Source: Bradyrhizobium sp. in8p8
GTDB taxonomy: Bacteria; Pseudomonadota; Alphaproteobacteria; Rhizobiales; Xanthobacteraceae
NCBI RefSeq assembly: GCF_000426845.1
Contig: NZ_AUGD01000001.1
Coordinates: forward strand, 1-64,000
DNA: 64,000 nt
Direction: 5' to 3'
Positions 55,094 through 63,745 of the stretch are shown here, one piece after another. Both the position numbers and the translations under genes were made by a program. How positions within the stretch are numbered: the first letter of the stretch is position 1; the number at the start of each line of letters is the position of its first letter. The notes under the pieces were generated by a model. That model did not search any database, was not told where the DNA came from, and saw only the letters and a list, made by a program, of their open reading frames with translations.

Positions 55094-55519
55094 TCAGGTC
55101 GGCGCCGCCGCGGCTTCCGGCTCCTCGACATAACGATGCACGAGCCAGGATGAGATCACTGCCGGCACGAAGCCGACGAGCCCATACAGGATGAACTGCA
55201 CCGCGCCCGAATCCGGCCCGCGCGAGCTGTAGGTGAACGAGGCCAGAGCGAAGGCGAACAGGCCGACCAGGAGCATCCGCAAAACCGGGCCGATCCGGCG
55301 GATGTGGATCAGGATGTCATCGATTGCGCCGATCATCAGCGCGGGCAGGAACCCGAACAGGTAGCTGTATTGCAGGGTCTTGAAGAACACGGCGAACAGT
55401 TTGCCGACCTCGCCAAGATTGGTCTGGGTCCAATAGCCGGACTGGTAGGTGGTCGTCAGCAGCAGCAGGAACCCGCCGACGAACGGGCCGACCAGCGCAA
55501 ACACCAGATAGCGTTTCAT
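55094..55519 (-). CDS. Conserved membrane protein of unknown function
   Basis: 141 residues with about four membrane helices (YLVFALVGPFVGGFLLLLTT, YLFGFLPALMIGAIDDILI, MLLVGLFAFALASF, FILYGLVGFVPAVISSWLV). No catalytic motif. The ATG is preceded by GAGGTG. Its stop lies about 65 bases upstream of the DUF4112 start on the same strand, so they may be co-transcribed. Confidence 0.65.
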   Translation of the reverse strand: MKRYLVFALVGPFVGGFLLLLTTTYQSGYWTQTNLGEVGKLFAVFFKTLQYSYLFGFLPALMIGAIDDILIHIRRIGPVLRMLLVGLFAFALASFTYSSRGPDSGAVQFILYGLVGFVPAVISSWLVHRYVEEPEAAAAPT

Positions 55520-55665
55520 CAAAGCACCTCACCCTTTGCCAGCGTTATAGCAGCGCGGAGGGAACCTTGAACAGCGGGGCACCAGGCGTCCGCATCAGGG
55601 GAACAAGTGGCAAGGCGACGAGTTCATGCTGGACCTGAATTTAACCCTGGCAGACTGGAGCCCTG

Positions 55666-55905
55666 ATGGCCCGCAAACTTCTCCTGGCGACGATCGCGCT
55701 GGCAGCCCTTGGCCTGTCCGACGCGCCTGCTTTCGCTCAAGGCCACATGGGCACGCCGCAGGAGCAGAAGGCCTGCTCGCGCGACGCGCAACGTTTCTGC
55801 CGCAAGAACCTCGGCAACGACCTGGCGGTGCAAGGCTGCCTGCAAGCCAATCGGGCCAAGTTGTCGAAGTCGTGCAGCAAGGTGTTTCAGAGCCACGGCA
55901 TGTGA
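55666..55905 (+). CDS. Secreted four-Cys mini-protein (GLG1-type cysteine-rich repeat)
   Basis: 79 residues. A Sec signal peptide (LLLATIALAALGLSDAPAFA) is followed by ACSRDAQRFCRKNLGN, QGCLQANRAKLSKSCSKVF. The spacing C-x7-C...C-x(11)-C and the CLQAN..KLS..C end fit the Cys_rich_GLG1 repeat. Periplasmic, function unknown, with two disulfides likely. A related gene lies at 56423-56698. Confidence 0.7.
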   Translation: MARKLLLATIALAALGLSDAPAFAQGHMGTPQEQKACSRDAQRFCRKNLGNDLAVQGCLQANRAKLSKSCSKVFQSHGM

Positions 55906-55941
55906 GGATCGGACCCCGCCCCGCGAATGGAGAGTGAAGCC

Positions 55942-56169
55942 ATGTTGCACGACGAAGAACTCTCAATCCTGCGGGACATCAGCCAATCCATTGCGTTTGC
56001 GGACGATCGGCAAGGCAAGATGGGGCAATTGATCGCCGACGGCTACGTCATGAAGGACGGCGATCTGTTCGAGCTCACGGCCAAGGGCGTCACCGCCGTC
56101 GAGGAGCACGCCGCTCTCGGCATGAGCGATGCGGAACAAGCGAACGCATCCTCCGACCGACTGATCTGA
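55942..56169 (+). CDS. Small hypothetical protein, winged-helix-like
   Basis: 75 residues: ELSILRDISQSIAFADDRQGKMGQLIADGYVMKDGDLFELTAKGVTAVEEH. The pattern helix, L-ADGYV, ..L-LTAKG resembles the wing of MarR/winged-helix folds, so a DNA-binding or adaptor role is possible but not shown. The second in-frame ATG at 55942 has GGAG about 9 bases upstream. It lies between the two four-Cys mini-proteins on the same strand. Confidence 0.55.
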   Translation: MLHDEELSILRDISQSIAFADDRQGKMGQLIADGYVMKDGDLFELTAKGVTAVEEHAALGMSDAEQANASSDRLI

Positions 56170-56422
56170 CCGCCCGCGACGTGACTCGCGCGCAACAATT
56201 GCGAATTCCTTTGCGCCGACCATTGCAGGTGCGCGCCAATGGCGCATACTTCGCTCGGGCGGCGCAGCACTTTCGATTCGAACAACATCAAAGAAATCGA
56301 GCGACCACATGCGGGACCAAGTTCCCGGCGTGGAGGCTGTGACATGCGGCAGATCAAGCCGCGTGCGGCGCCCCAAGAAACCAAGCGGCTCAAGCCCGCG
56401 GAAACTCGGGGACCAATCTCGC

Positions 56423-56698
56423 ATGACACGCAATCAGACGATCGCTTCGCTCTTCGCTTTCGCCGTCACCAGCCTGGCACTCCAGACCTCACCCGGCCTC
56501 GCCTTCACGTCCGAAGCACAGCAGATGTGCTCGGGCGATGCGATGCGGCTGTGCTCCAGTGAAATTCCGGATATTCCGCGAATCACCGCCTGCATGGTGC
56601 GGAACAAGTCGCAGGTCAGCCCCGGCTGCCGCGCCGTGATGGACCGCGAGCACGCAGCCGCCGCGGCATCGCGCAAGCGGGAAGCTTCGGCGCGGTAG
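56423..56698 (+). CDS. Secreted four-Cys mini-protein (GLG1-type cysteine-rich repeat)
   Basis: 91 residues. A signal peptide (FAFAVTSLALQTSPGLAF) precedes QMCSGDAMRLCSSEIPDIPRITACMVRNKSQVSPGC, the same C-x5/7-C...C-[LM]-x-x-N-K...C order as the gene at 55666, and a basic tail. The two look like diverged paralogues. Longer upstream reading is rejected because the signal peptide begins at this ATG. Confidence 0.65.
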   Translation: MTRNQTIASLFAFAVTSLALQTSPGLAFTSEAQQMCSGDAMRLCSSEIPDIPRITACMVRNKSQVSPGCRAVMDREHAAAAASRKREASAR

Positions 56699-56715
56699 TG
56701 ACCATATGGGGTGTC

Positions 56716-56749
56716 ATTCCGGGGCGGTGCGCAGCACCGAACCCGGAAT
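56716..56749. repeat. Palindromic intergenic repeat unit
   Basis: ATTCCGGG and CCCGGAAT flank an inner hairpin (GGTGC-GCA-GCACC). The remaining bases to 56850 are of the same repeat type. Related to the unit at 63642-63720, which shares CATTCCGGGGCG. Confidence 0.6.
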
Positions 56750-56856
56750 CCATGTCTTGACGTCACGCGCTGCACGATCGCTTCTCAGATGCGCAATTGC
56801 GCATCATAGCTCGTGCTTCGCATGCCGCGGGATGACGGAAGTGGCGGCCGCCTAAC

Positions 56857-58452
56857 TCAATCGCCCCACTGCGCGAACGCGTCGTTGAAGGCGCGTTCGC
56901 CGGGAGCGCCCTTCTCGATGGCGATGATGGCGCGGCGCTGGTTGGAGTAGACCAGCGGCACGTCGAACCAGGAGCGCTCCTTCAGGAGCTGGATGTTGCG
57001 GGCGCGGTCGGCGTCGACATTGGAGAGGCCGACCAGGAAGAAGCCGTCGGTGACCTTGACCGCGAGGCCTGCGAGCGGCGTGCCGCGCGCCTGCTCGTTC
57101 GACTTCATCAGAATGCCCGGCACGTTGGAGACGCTGCCGCCAGGAAAATCCGGCGGCAGGATGAAGGTCAGCTCCGCGGTGTGGCTCGCCGGCAGCGAGG
57201 AATCGGTGTTGCGGCGGAACGACATGGTCATCTTGAACTTGCGGTCGGGGATCTCGATGTCGGCGCGCACGGCGACGTCGGGCTTCTGGTTGCCGGACGC
57301 CTTGATCGGCTCGAGCCGCCACACCACCGAGCCGACATATTGCTTGCCCTTCGGGTCGGACGGATCCTCGTCGTAGAGCACGACCTTCTGCGCCACGGGC
57401 GCGACCGGCTGATCCGCCGAAGGCTGGCCGACGCGATCGGGGATCTTCGGCTTGCTCTGCGGCTGCGCCGGAGTCGGCGCCTCCACCACCTGCGTTGCGG
57501 ATGGCTTGAAGAAGCCGTTGACGACCTGGACCAGCTGCCTGCCCCAGAGGATGCCGGCCCCGACCAGGATCAGCACGATGCCGACGGCAATCGCGCTCTT
57601 GAACGGGAACGCCGAGCTGGTGCGGACGCGCTTCTTGACGTCGCGCTCGGGGGCGACGCGCGCACGGGGCGAGGGCGGCTGCGGCGCGTAGCGCTCGGCT
57701 TCCTCGATCGATTCGTCGTAGGAATAGGGCGCCTCGGACTCGCCGGCGCGGCTTTCCAGGCTCGGCTCCAGCCGGTCGAATTCCGGCGAGGGCGAGGGGA
57801 CGTTGGCATAGGTGCGGCGCGCGGCGCGGCTCGCCTGCGCGGCAGCACCGCCGAGATCATTGGCGTCGGCCGTGATGTCGCGGAAGCCGCGCACGCCCGG
57901 TGCCGGCGGCAGCGGCGGGGCAGGTCCGACATCGGGCGGACGGCGCCCGCCCGCGCGATCGCGGCCGGCCGGCGGCTCAGGTGTCGGCGGCGGGGCCGTG
58001 GGGCCCGGCTGGCGCGGGGCGTCGAAACGGGGAGCGCGCGGCGGGCGCGGGGTCTCGCCCTGGTCATCGACGTTGAAGGACGGGCGGTCGGCTCGCGGCG
58101 GGGTCGGGGCAGGACGCGTGCGCGGCGGGGCCGCAGCCGGGCTGCCCTCAGCGGCACGGGTGCTGGCGCGTCGGAAGGCATCTCCACTGCCGCCGGAGCG
58201 CGGGCCGCCGCCGCCGGGGCGCGAGGCCTCTCGGGCACGTTGGGCAGCCTCCGATTCGACCTTGCGAACGGCCTCCTCCAGCGACAGCCGCTCGCGCGTG
58301 ATCTCGGACTCGGACAGCGGCGGCTGCACACTGCGCAGCTGCGCGATCAGGGCCGTGCGAGCCCGCTCATAGAGCGCGCGACGGCTCTCGCCGGGAGCAT
58401 TCGGGTCCAGGGCGGCAATAGCGCGGGCGATCAGCGGATAGTAATCAGCCAT
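56857..58452 (-). CDS. Large proline-rich single-pass membrane protein of unknown function
   Basis: 531 residues. A conserved N-terminal helical domain (YYPLIARAIAALDPNAPGESRRALYERARTALIAQL, about 1-80) leads to a long Pro/Arg/Ala-rich, probably disordered cytosolic region, one membrane helix at about 280-300 (IAVGIVLILVGAGILW), then a periplasmic beta-rich domain (VVWRLEPIKASGNQKPDVAVRADIEIPDRKFKMTMSFRRN). It sits directly downstream of purA on the same strand, an arrangement I recall from Bradyrhizobium and Rhodopseudomonas. The function is not known. Confidence 0.7.
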   Translation of the reverse strand: MADYYPLIARAIAALDPNAPGESRRALYERARTALIAQLRSVQPPLSESEITRERLSLEEAVRKVESEAAQRAREASRPGGGGPRSGGSGDAFRRASTRAAEGSPAAAPPRTRPAPTPPRADRPSFNVDDQGETPRPPRAPRFDAPRQPGPTAPPPTPEPPAGRDRAGGRRPPDVGPAPPLPPAPGVRGFRDITADANDLGGAAAQASRAARRTYANVPSPSPEFDRLEPSLESRAGESEAPYSYDESIEEAERYAPQPPSPRARVAPERDVKKRVRTSSAFPFKSAIAVGIVLILVGAGILWGRQLVQVVNGFFKPSATQVVEAPTPAQPQSKPKIPDRVGQPSADQPVAPVAQKVVLYDEDPSDPKGKQYVGSVVWRLEPIKASGNQKPDVAVRADIEIPDRKFKMTMSFRRNTDSSLPASHTAELTFILPPDFPGGSVSNVPGILMKSNEQARGTPLAGLAVKVTDGFFLVGLSNVDADRARNIQLLKERSWFDVPLVYSNQRRAIIAIEKGAPGERAFNDAFAQWGD

Positions 58453-58489
58453 TTCTACTCAACTATACGCGCGTCCCGGTAAGAGATCG

Positions 58490-59782
58490 TTAAGCCTCAA
58501 ACGGATTTTGCACCAGGATAGTATCCTCGCGTTCCGGGCTGGTGGAAAGCAGCGCGACGGGGCATCCCACCAATTCCTCGATCCGGCGGACATATTTGAT
58601 GGCCTGGGCCGGCAGGTCGGCCCAGGACCGCGCGCTGGCGGTCGGCTCCTTCCAGCCCTCGATGGTCTCGTAGATCGGCTCGACCCGGCTTTGGGCGCCC
58701 TCGCCGGCCGGGAAATGGTCGATCTCCTTGCCATCGAGCTTGTAGCCGGTGCAGACCTCGATCGTGTCGAAGCCGTCGAGAATGTCCAGCTTGGTCAGCG
58801 CCAGACCGTTGATGCCGCAGGTCCGGACCGCCTGACGCACCAGCACGGCATCGAACCAGCCGCAGCGGCGCGGACGGCCGGTATTGGTGCCGAACTCGCG
58901 GCCCCGCTCGCCGATCTTGCGGCCGATCTCGTTGTCCTGTTCGGTCGGGAACGGGCCCTGGCCGACACGGGTCGTGTAGGCCTTGCACAGGCCGAGCACA
59001 TAGCCGACCGCGCCCGGCCCGAGGCCGGCACCGGTCGCGGCCTGCGCCGCCACCGTGTTGGACGAGGTGACGTAAGGATAAGTGCCGTGGTCGACGTCGA
59101 GCAGCGCGCCTTGCGCGCCCTCGAACAACATGCGCTTGCCTTCGCGCCGCTTGATGTCGAGCAGCCGCCACACCGTCTCGGCGTAGGGCAACAGCTGCGG
59201 CGCCAGCGCGGTCAATTCCTTCAGGATCTCCTTTCCGTCGAATTCCGGCAGATTGAGGCCACGGCGGAGCGCATTGTGGTGCGCCAGGAGGCGGTCGATC
59301 TTGTGCGGAAGCGTGTCGAGATCGGCAAGGTCCATCAGACGGATGGCACGGCGGCCGACCTTGTCTTCATAGGCAGGTCCGATGCCGCGGCGGGTGGTGC
59401 CGATCGCAGTCGCGGCGCTCGCGGATTCGCGGTGAGCATCGAGCTCGCGGTGCAGCGGCAGGATGAGCGTGACGTTCTCGGCGACGCGCAAATTGTCCGG
59501 AGAGACCGCGACGCCCTGGGCCCTGAGCTTGGTGACCTCGTCGAGGAAGGCGGTGGGATCGAACACCACGCCGTTGCCGATCACCGACAGCTTCTGGTCG
59601 CGCAACACGCCGGAGGGCAGCAGCGCGAGCTTGTACGTCTTGCCGTTGATCACCAGCGTGTGGCCGGCGTTGTGACCGCCCTGGAAGCGGACGACGATAT
59701 CCGCCTGCTCCGACAACCAGTCGACGATCTTGCCCTTCCCTTCGTCGCCCCACTGGGCGCCGACGACGACAACATTGGCCAT
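58490..59782 (-). CDS. purA: Adenylosuccinate synthetase PurA
   Basis: 430 residues, the normal length. Converts IMP and aspartate to adenylosuccinate with GTP in AMP synthesis. The start [18 protein letters not shown] holds the GTP-binding GDEGKGK (12-18), then GGHNAGHT and the catalytic [13 protein letters not shown] block. A longer upstream frame is rejected because every family member starts at this residue. The gene is the first of a minus-strand pair with the Pro-rich membrane protein. Confidence 0.97.
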   Translation of the reverse strand: MANVVVVGAQWGDEGKGKIVDWLSEQADIVVRFQGGHNAGHTLVINGKTYKLALLPSGVLRDQKLSVIGNGVVFDPTAFLDEVTKLRAQGVAVSPDNLRVAENVTLILPLHRELDAHRESASAATAIGTTRRGIGPAYEDKVGRRAIRLMDLADLDTLPHKIDRLLAHHNALRRGLNLPEFDGKEILKELTALAPQLLPYAETVWRLLDIKRREGKRMLFEGAQGALLDVDHGTYPYVTSSNTVAAQAATGAGLGPGAVGYVLGLCKAYTTRVGQGPFPTEQDNEIGRKIGERGREFGTNTGRPRRCGWFDAVLVRQAVRTCGINGLALTKLDILDGFDTIEVCTGYKLDGKEIDHFPAGEGAQSRVEPIYETIEGWKEPTASARSWADLPAQAIKYVRRIEELVGCPVALLSTSPEREDTILVQNPFEA

Positions 59783-60152
59783 TCTCGGGTAATCCTTCGA
59801 AGATTTTAGATGCGCCACCCAAGCTGACGGCCGGGAGCCGCTCGCACGCAAGGCAGCCAACCGGATAAAGGAAGCAGCCCCTCTAGGCAAGCAAGAACGG
59901 GGCATTTTCCGGGCCCGAGAGACACTTTAAGCCTTTGATATCCCCCGAAAATCCTGAAGGCTGCCGGATCAGATCGGCAAGCCTCGACCAAAGCGGGAGA
60001 CCGATCCCGGCCGCTGCATGGTCGCGATGCATCCCGCCCCCGTTGATGCAACCACGATTTCCGTGTCTTTGGGTATTTGCCGGGCTGTCAGCCGGCCCGA
60101 CCTTGCCGGGCCGGGGCCCCGGCGCGCATGACGCGGAGCCAAAACAATCAGA
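59783..60152. other. Divergent intergenic region purA/EamA transporter
   Basis: About 370 bases with no supported gene. It should contain the purA promoter (minus strand) and that of the transporter. GC-rich palindromic sequence (CCGGGCTG...CAGCCGGCCCG, about 60080-60115) is visible; nothing else is recognised. Confidence 0.45.
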
Positions 60153-61085
60153 ATGTCCGCCACCGGCCAGAGCACGGGCTCCGAATCATCAGGCCATCAC
60201 TGGATCGCCAACCAGCCTTACCTGCTGCTCAGCATCACAGCCCTGTGCTGGGCCGGCAACGCCATCGTCGGGCGGCTCGCCGCCGGCCACATTCCGCCGG
60301 TCACGCTATCCTTTTTGCGCTGGTTCTTCGCCTTCCTGCTGGTGCTGCCGTTTGCCTGGAAGCACCTCGTGCAGGACTGGCCGGCCATCCGCGGCAAGCT
60401 CGGCCTGATGGTCACGCTCTCGATCACCGGAATCGGCGCCTTCAACACGCTGCAATATTGGGCGCTGGAGCATACCCAGGCGCTGAATACGCTGCTGCTC
60501 CAGTCGGCCGCGCCGCTGCTCGTGGCGCTGTGGTCGCTGGCCATCCTCGGCATCCGCCTCACCGCGGCGCAGGCTTTCGGCGTGCTGCTGTCGATGTGCG
60601 GCGTGCTGACGATCCTGCTGCACGGCGACTTCACCACGCTGTCGAACATCGAGTTCAACAAGGGCGACCTCATCTTCATCGTCGCGCTCGTCATCTTCGC
60701 ACTTTACTCGGTGCTGACCCTGAAGCGGCCGCCGATGCACGGACTGTCGTTCCTCGCCTTCACGTTCGGGGTCGGTGCCGCCTGCCTGATTCCGCTGGAG
60801 ATTTGGGAACTGTCCGCGCGGCCCGTGATGAAGCTCGACGGGCCGAACCTGTTGACGCTCTTCTACGTCGCCGTCTTTCCGTCGGCGCTCGCCTATCTCT
60901 GCTTCAATCGCGGCGTGCGCCTGATCGGGGCCAACCGCGCTGCGCCGTTCTTCCACGTCGTGCCGGTGTTCGGCTCGGTCATGGCGATGGTGTTCCTCGG
61001 CGAGCACCCGCAGATCTTCCATTTCGTCGGCTTCGCGCTGGTGTTGGCGGGCGTGTTCGTGGCATCGCGGAAGCAGACGACGTAG
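60153..61085 (+). CDS. EamA/DMT-family transporter
   Basis: 310 residues, about ten membrane helices in two EamA halves. The start HWIANQPYLLLSITALCWAGNAIVGRLAAGHIPPVTLSFLRW is the family hallmark; FLGEHPQIFHFVGFALVLAGVFVASR closes the second half. Proteins of this group export amino acids or other small metabolites; the substrate is unknown. A paralogue lies 540 bases downstream on the same strand. Confidence 0.92.
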   Translation: MSATGQSTGSESSGHHWIANQPYLLLSITALCWAGNAIVGRLAAGHIPPVTLSFLRWFFAFLLVLPFAWKHLVQDWPAIRGKLGLMVTLSITGIGAFNTLQYWALEHTQALNTLLLQSAAPLLVALWSLAILGIRLTAAQAFGVLLSMCGVLTILLHGDFTTLSNIEFNKGDLIFIVALVIFALYSVLTLKRPPMHGLSFLAFTFGVGAACLIPLEIWELSARPVMKLDGPNLLTLFYVAVFPSALAYLCFNRGVRLIGANRAAPFFHVVPVFGSVMAMVFLGEHPQIFHFVGFALVLAGVFVASRKQTT

Positions 61086-61130
61086 GCGCCAAGCACAGGC
61101 GCATTTTGCGCGAGCTGGCGCGTGCGCTCG

Positions 61131-61532
61131 CTATTTCACCTTGAACTTGCTGTAGGCCTCGCTCGTCGCGATGATCACGTGCTCGGCGCAGCCGTTGACG
61201 CGATGCGGATCGGCTTCACGTTCGTAGGCTTCCGACGTCATCATGTCGAGAAAGGCCGAGACGGACGGATAATGGACCAGCGCAACGAAATCCCACGCGT
61301 TGCCCGCGTGCGGACCGAGGGCGACCGTTTTGGCTTCGCCGGTCCAGAGCAACGTGCCGCCGCGCGCCCTGATCATCGGCACGGTGATCGCACTGTAGCG
61401 CAGATACGCGTCCCAGCCGGAGCCATCGCCATCGCGCGAACGCGCGTGGAAGCGCATCAGGTTCAGCATCACCACCGGCGCACTCGGATCGAGCCGCTCC
61501 AGGCCTTCGATGTTCAACATATTGACCGCCAA
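61131..61532 (-). CDS. DUF1330 family protein
   Basis: 133 residues, a dimeric ferredoxin-like (dimeric alpha-beta barrel) fold: PVVMLNLMRFHARSRDG, then AYLRYSAITVPMIRARGGTLLWTGEA and FVALVHYPSVSAFLDMMTSEAYE. Function unknown. The TTG at 61532 is chosen since GAGGAG lies 6 bases before it; a GTG two codons earlier would overlap the SD. It lies between two paralogous transporters, in the opposite direction. Confidence 0.8.
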   Translation of the reverse strand: MAVNMLNIEGLERLDPSAPVVMLNLMRFHARSRDGDGSGWDAYLRYSAITVPMIRARGGTLLWTGEAKTVALGPHAGNAWDFVALVHYPSVSAFLDMMTSEAYEREADPHRVNGCAEHVIIATSEAYSKFKVK

Positions 61533-61625
61533 TGGCACCTCCTCAGCTCATGCCTGCATTGTAGCATTGCGGCGCTGTGACTTGTGTCACGGCGACGATC
61601 CGGCGCAAGCTCGCATCCAACGCCA

Positions 61626-62558
61626 ATGACGACCGCTTCGCCCGCGCCACCGGCCTCGAATCCGGCCAACTGGCTCAACAACCAGCCCTATCTGCTGCTC
61701 AGCCTAACCTCGCTGTTCTGGGCCGGCAACATCGTGCTCGCTCGCCATGTCGGCGCGCATGTGCCGCCGCTGACGGTGACCACGATCCGCTGGTACGGCG
61801 TGTTCCTGATCCTGTTGCCGTTCGCCTGGCAGCATCTGAAGCGCGACTGGCCTGCCTTGCGCAAGAGCCTCCCCTTGATGCTGTTCCTGTCGCTGGTCGG
61901 CTTTGCCTTCAACAACGCGATCTCCTACTGGGCAATGCAGTACACGGAGGCGCTGAACGCGCTGCTGATCCAGTCGGCGGGTCCCCTGTTCGTGGCGCTG
62001 TGGTCGCTGGTGCTGTTCGGCGTGCGGCTGACCGGGGCGCAGCTTGGCGGCATCGCGATCTCGCTCTTCGGTGTGCTGATCATCATCCTGCGTGGCGACC
62101 TTGCCGCGCTTGCGAGCATCAGCTTCAACAGGGGCGACATCATGTTCGCCTCCTCGCTGGTGGCGTTCGGCATCTACTCCGCCTTCATTCCGCGGCGGCC
62201 GAAGATTCATCAGCTCTCCTTCCTGTCCTTCACCACCTGCTGCGGCGCGACGATGCTGCTGCCGACGGCGATCTGGGAGACAGCAAGCGGCCACGTGCTG
62301 CACTTCGACGGGAAGACGCTGGCGACGCTGGGCTACATCCTGATCTTTCCCTCCACCCTCGCCTACCTTTTCTTCAATAGGGGCGTGGCGCTGATCGGGC
62401 CGAACCGGGCGGCGCCGTTCTTCCATCTGGTGCCGGTGTTCGGCTCTGCGATGGCGATCCTGCTGCTGGGTGAAAAGCTCCAGCCGTTCCATCTGATCGG
62501 CTACGCGCTGGTACTCGCGGGCGTCGTGCTTGCATCGCGCCAAGGCTCGGCGCGGTGA
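61626..62558 (+). CDS. EamA/DMT-family transporter, paralogue
   Basis: 310 residues, ten predicted helices. It is clearly related to the gene at 60153: NNQPYLLLSLTSLFWAGNIVLARHVGAHVPPLTVTTIRW, and ALNALLIQSAGPLFVALWSL matches LNTLLLQSAAPLLVALWSL there. Probable metabolite exporter. The start is the ATG before the conserved NNQPYLLLS; an upstream GTG in frame is possible. It ends just before the binding-protein gene. Confidence 0.9.
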   Translation: MTTASPAPPASNPANWLNNQPYLLLSLTSLFWAGNIVLARHVGAHVPPLTVTTIRWYGVFLILLPFAWQHLKRDWPALRKSLPLMLFLSLVGFAFNNAISYWAMQYTEALNALLIQSAGPLFVALWSLVLFGVRLTGAQLGGIAISLFGVLIIILRGDLAALASISFNRGDIMFASSLVAFGIYSAFIPRRPKIHQLSFLSFTTCCGATMLLPTAIWETASGHVLHFDGKTLATLGYILIFPSTLAYLFFNRGVALIGPNRAAPFFHLVPVFGSAMAILLLGEKLQPFHLIGYALVLAGVVLASRQGSAR

Positions 62559-62660
62559 CGTAATTCCGCGCGACGGACGCATTAACGACCTCCGACCATC
62601 TTTCGAATCCTTTTCGGACGAGCTAGGTTCCGCGCCAACCAAAAAAGGGAACGACCAAAG

Positions 62661-63638
62661 ATGATTTCAACGTTGATTCGAAACCTGCGGACGGTCGGTG
62701 TGGCCGCACTCTGCCTCGCAGCGGCATCCACGGCCCAGGCCGACAACTATCCCAGCCGGAATATCACGCTGGTCTTGCCGTTCGCGGCCGGCAGCGGCAC
62801 GGACACAACGACACGGCTGATCTCGCAGCACCTGTCGCAAGCGCTCGGCGTCGGCATCGTCATCGAGAACAAGGCGGGCGCCAACGGCATGCTTGCCGCC
62901 ACCTATGTCGCGAAGGCCGCACCCGACGGCTACACGCTGCTGGTGACGACCAACACCACGCATTCGGCCAATCCCTATCTGCTCAAGAGCCTCACTTACG
63001 ATCCGGTCAAGGATTTCACCCCGATCGCCCGCACCGGCGATTTGCCCTTCATGCTGGTCATCAATCCGGAAGTGCCGGCCAAGACCGTCGGTGAGCTGGT
63101 GGCCTATGGCAAGGCCAATCCGGGCAAGCTGAGCTACGCCTCGGGCTCATCGTCGGCGATCGTGTCGGGCGCGACCTTCGCGCACAATGCGGGCCTCGAC
63201 CTCCTGCACGTCCCCTACAAGAGCTCGCCGCCGGCGCTCAACGACGTCATGGGCGGCCGCGTTTCGATGATGTTCGTGGACATCCTGACCGGTCTGCCGC
63301 ACGTCAACGGCAACGCCTTGCGCGCGCTTGCCGTCACCACCAAGGACCGCTCGCCGCTGGCGCCGCACCTGCCCTCGATGCAGGAAGCTGGCGTGCCGGA
63401 TTTCGACATCTCGTCCTGGCAGGGCTATTTCGGCCCTGCCGGCATGCCGAAGGAGATCGTGACGCGGCTCAACACCGAGATCCGGAAGATCATCGAGAAC
63501 CCGGAGATCAAGGCCAAGCTCGCTACGCTCGGCATGGACGCCTTCTCCGGCACGCCGGAGCAGCTTGAAGCGTTCGTGAAGGATCAACTCGTGCTTTGGG
63601 AGAAGCTGATCACGAACGCGAAGATCGAGAAGCAGTAG
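62661..63638 (+). CDS. Tripartite tricarboxylate transporter substrate-binding protein (Bug/TctC family)
   Basis: 325 residues. A Sec signal peptide (VAALCLAAASTAQA) is followed by the Bug fold: YPSRNITLVLPFAAGSGTDTTTRLISQHLSQALGVGIVIENKAGANGML and MGGRVSMMFVDILTG, with the conserved LRALAVTTKDRSPLAPHLPSMQEAGVPDF. It binds a carboxylic acid in the periplasm. The partner membrane subunits TctA/TctB are absent nearby, as is usual for this large family. Confidence 0.93.
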   Translation: MISTLIRNLRTVGVAALCLAAASTAQADNYPSRNITLVLPFAAGSGTDTTTRLISQHLSQALGVGIVIENKAGANGMLAATYVAKAAPDGYTLLVTTNTTHSANPYLLKSLTYDPVKDFTPIARTGDLPFMLVINPEVPAKTVGELVAYGKANPGKLSYASGSSSAIVSGATFAHNAGLDLLHVPYKSSPPALNDVMGGRVSMMFVDILTGLPHVNGNALRALAVTTKDRSPLAPHLPSMQEAGVPDFDISSWQGYFGPAGMPKEIVTRLNTEIRKIIENPEIKAKLATLGMDAFSGTPEQLEAFVKDQLVLWEKLITNAKIEKQ

Positions 63639-63641
63639 CCC

Positions 63642-63720
63642 AGTCATTCCGGGGCGCGCGTAGCGTGACCCCGGACTCCCGCGATTCCGGGTTCATGCTG
63701 CGCATCGCCCCGGAATGACT
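63642..63720. repeat. Long palindromic intergenic repeat
   Basis: CAGTCATTCCGGGGCG at 63642 is mirrored by its reverse complement near 63706-63721, giving arms of about 16 bases around an internal inverted repeat. It lies between convergent genes and probably works as a bidirectional terminator. Confidence 0.7.
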
Positions 63721-63745
63721 GCCCGAGATGAGCTTGCGCGGCGAG

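Noticed and set aside
60306..61022. Minus-strand frame over the first EamA transporter
   Set aside because: Antisense shadow, Glu/Gln/His/Arg-rich without a family; the plus-strand gene is a clear multi-helix transporter.
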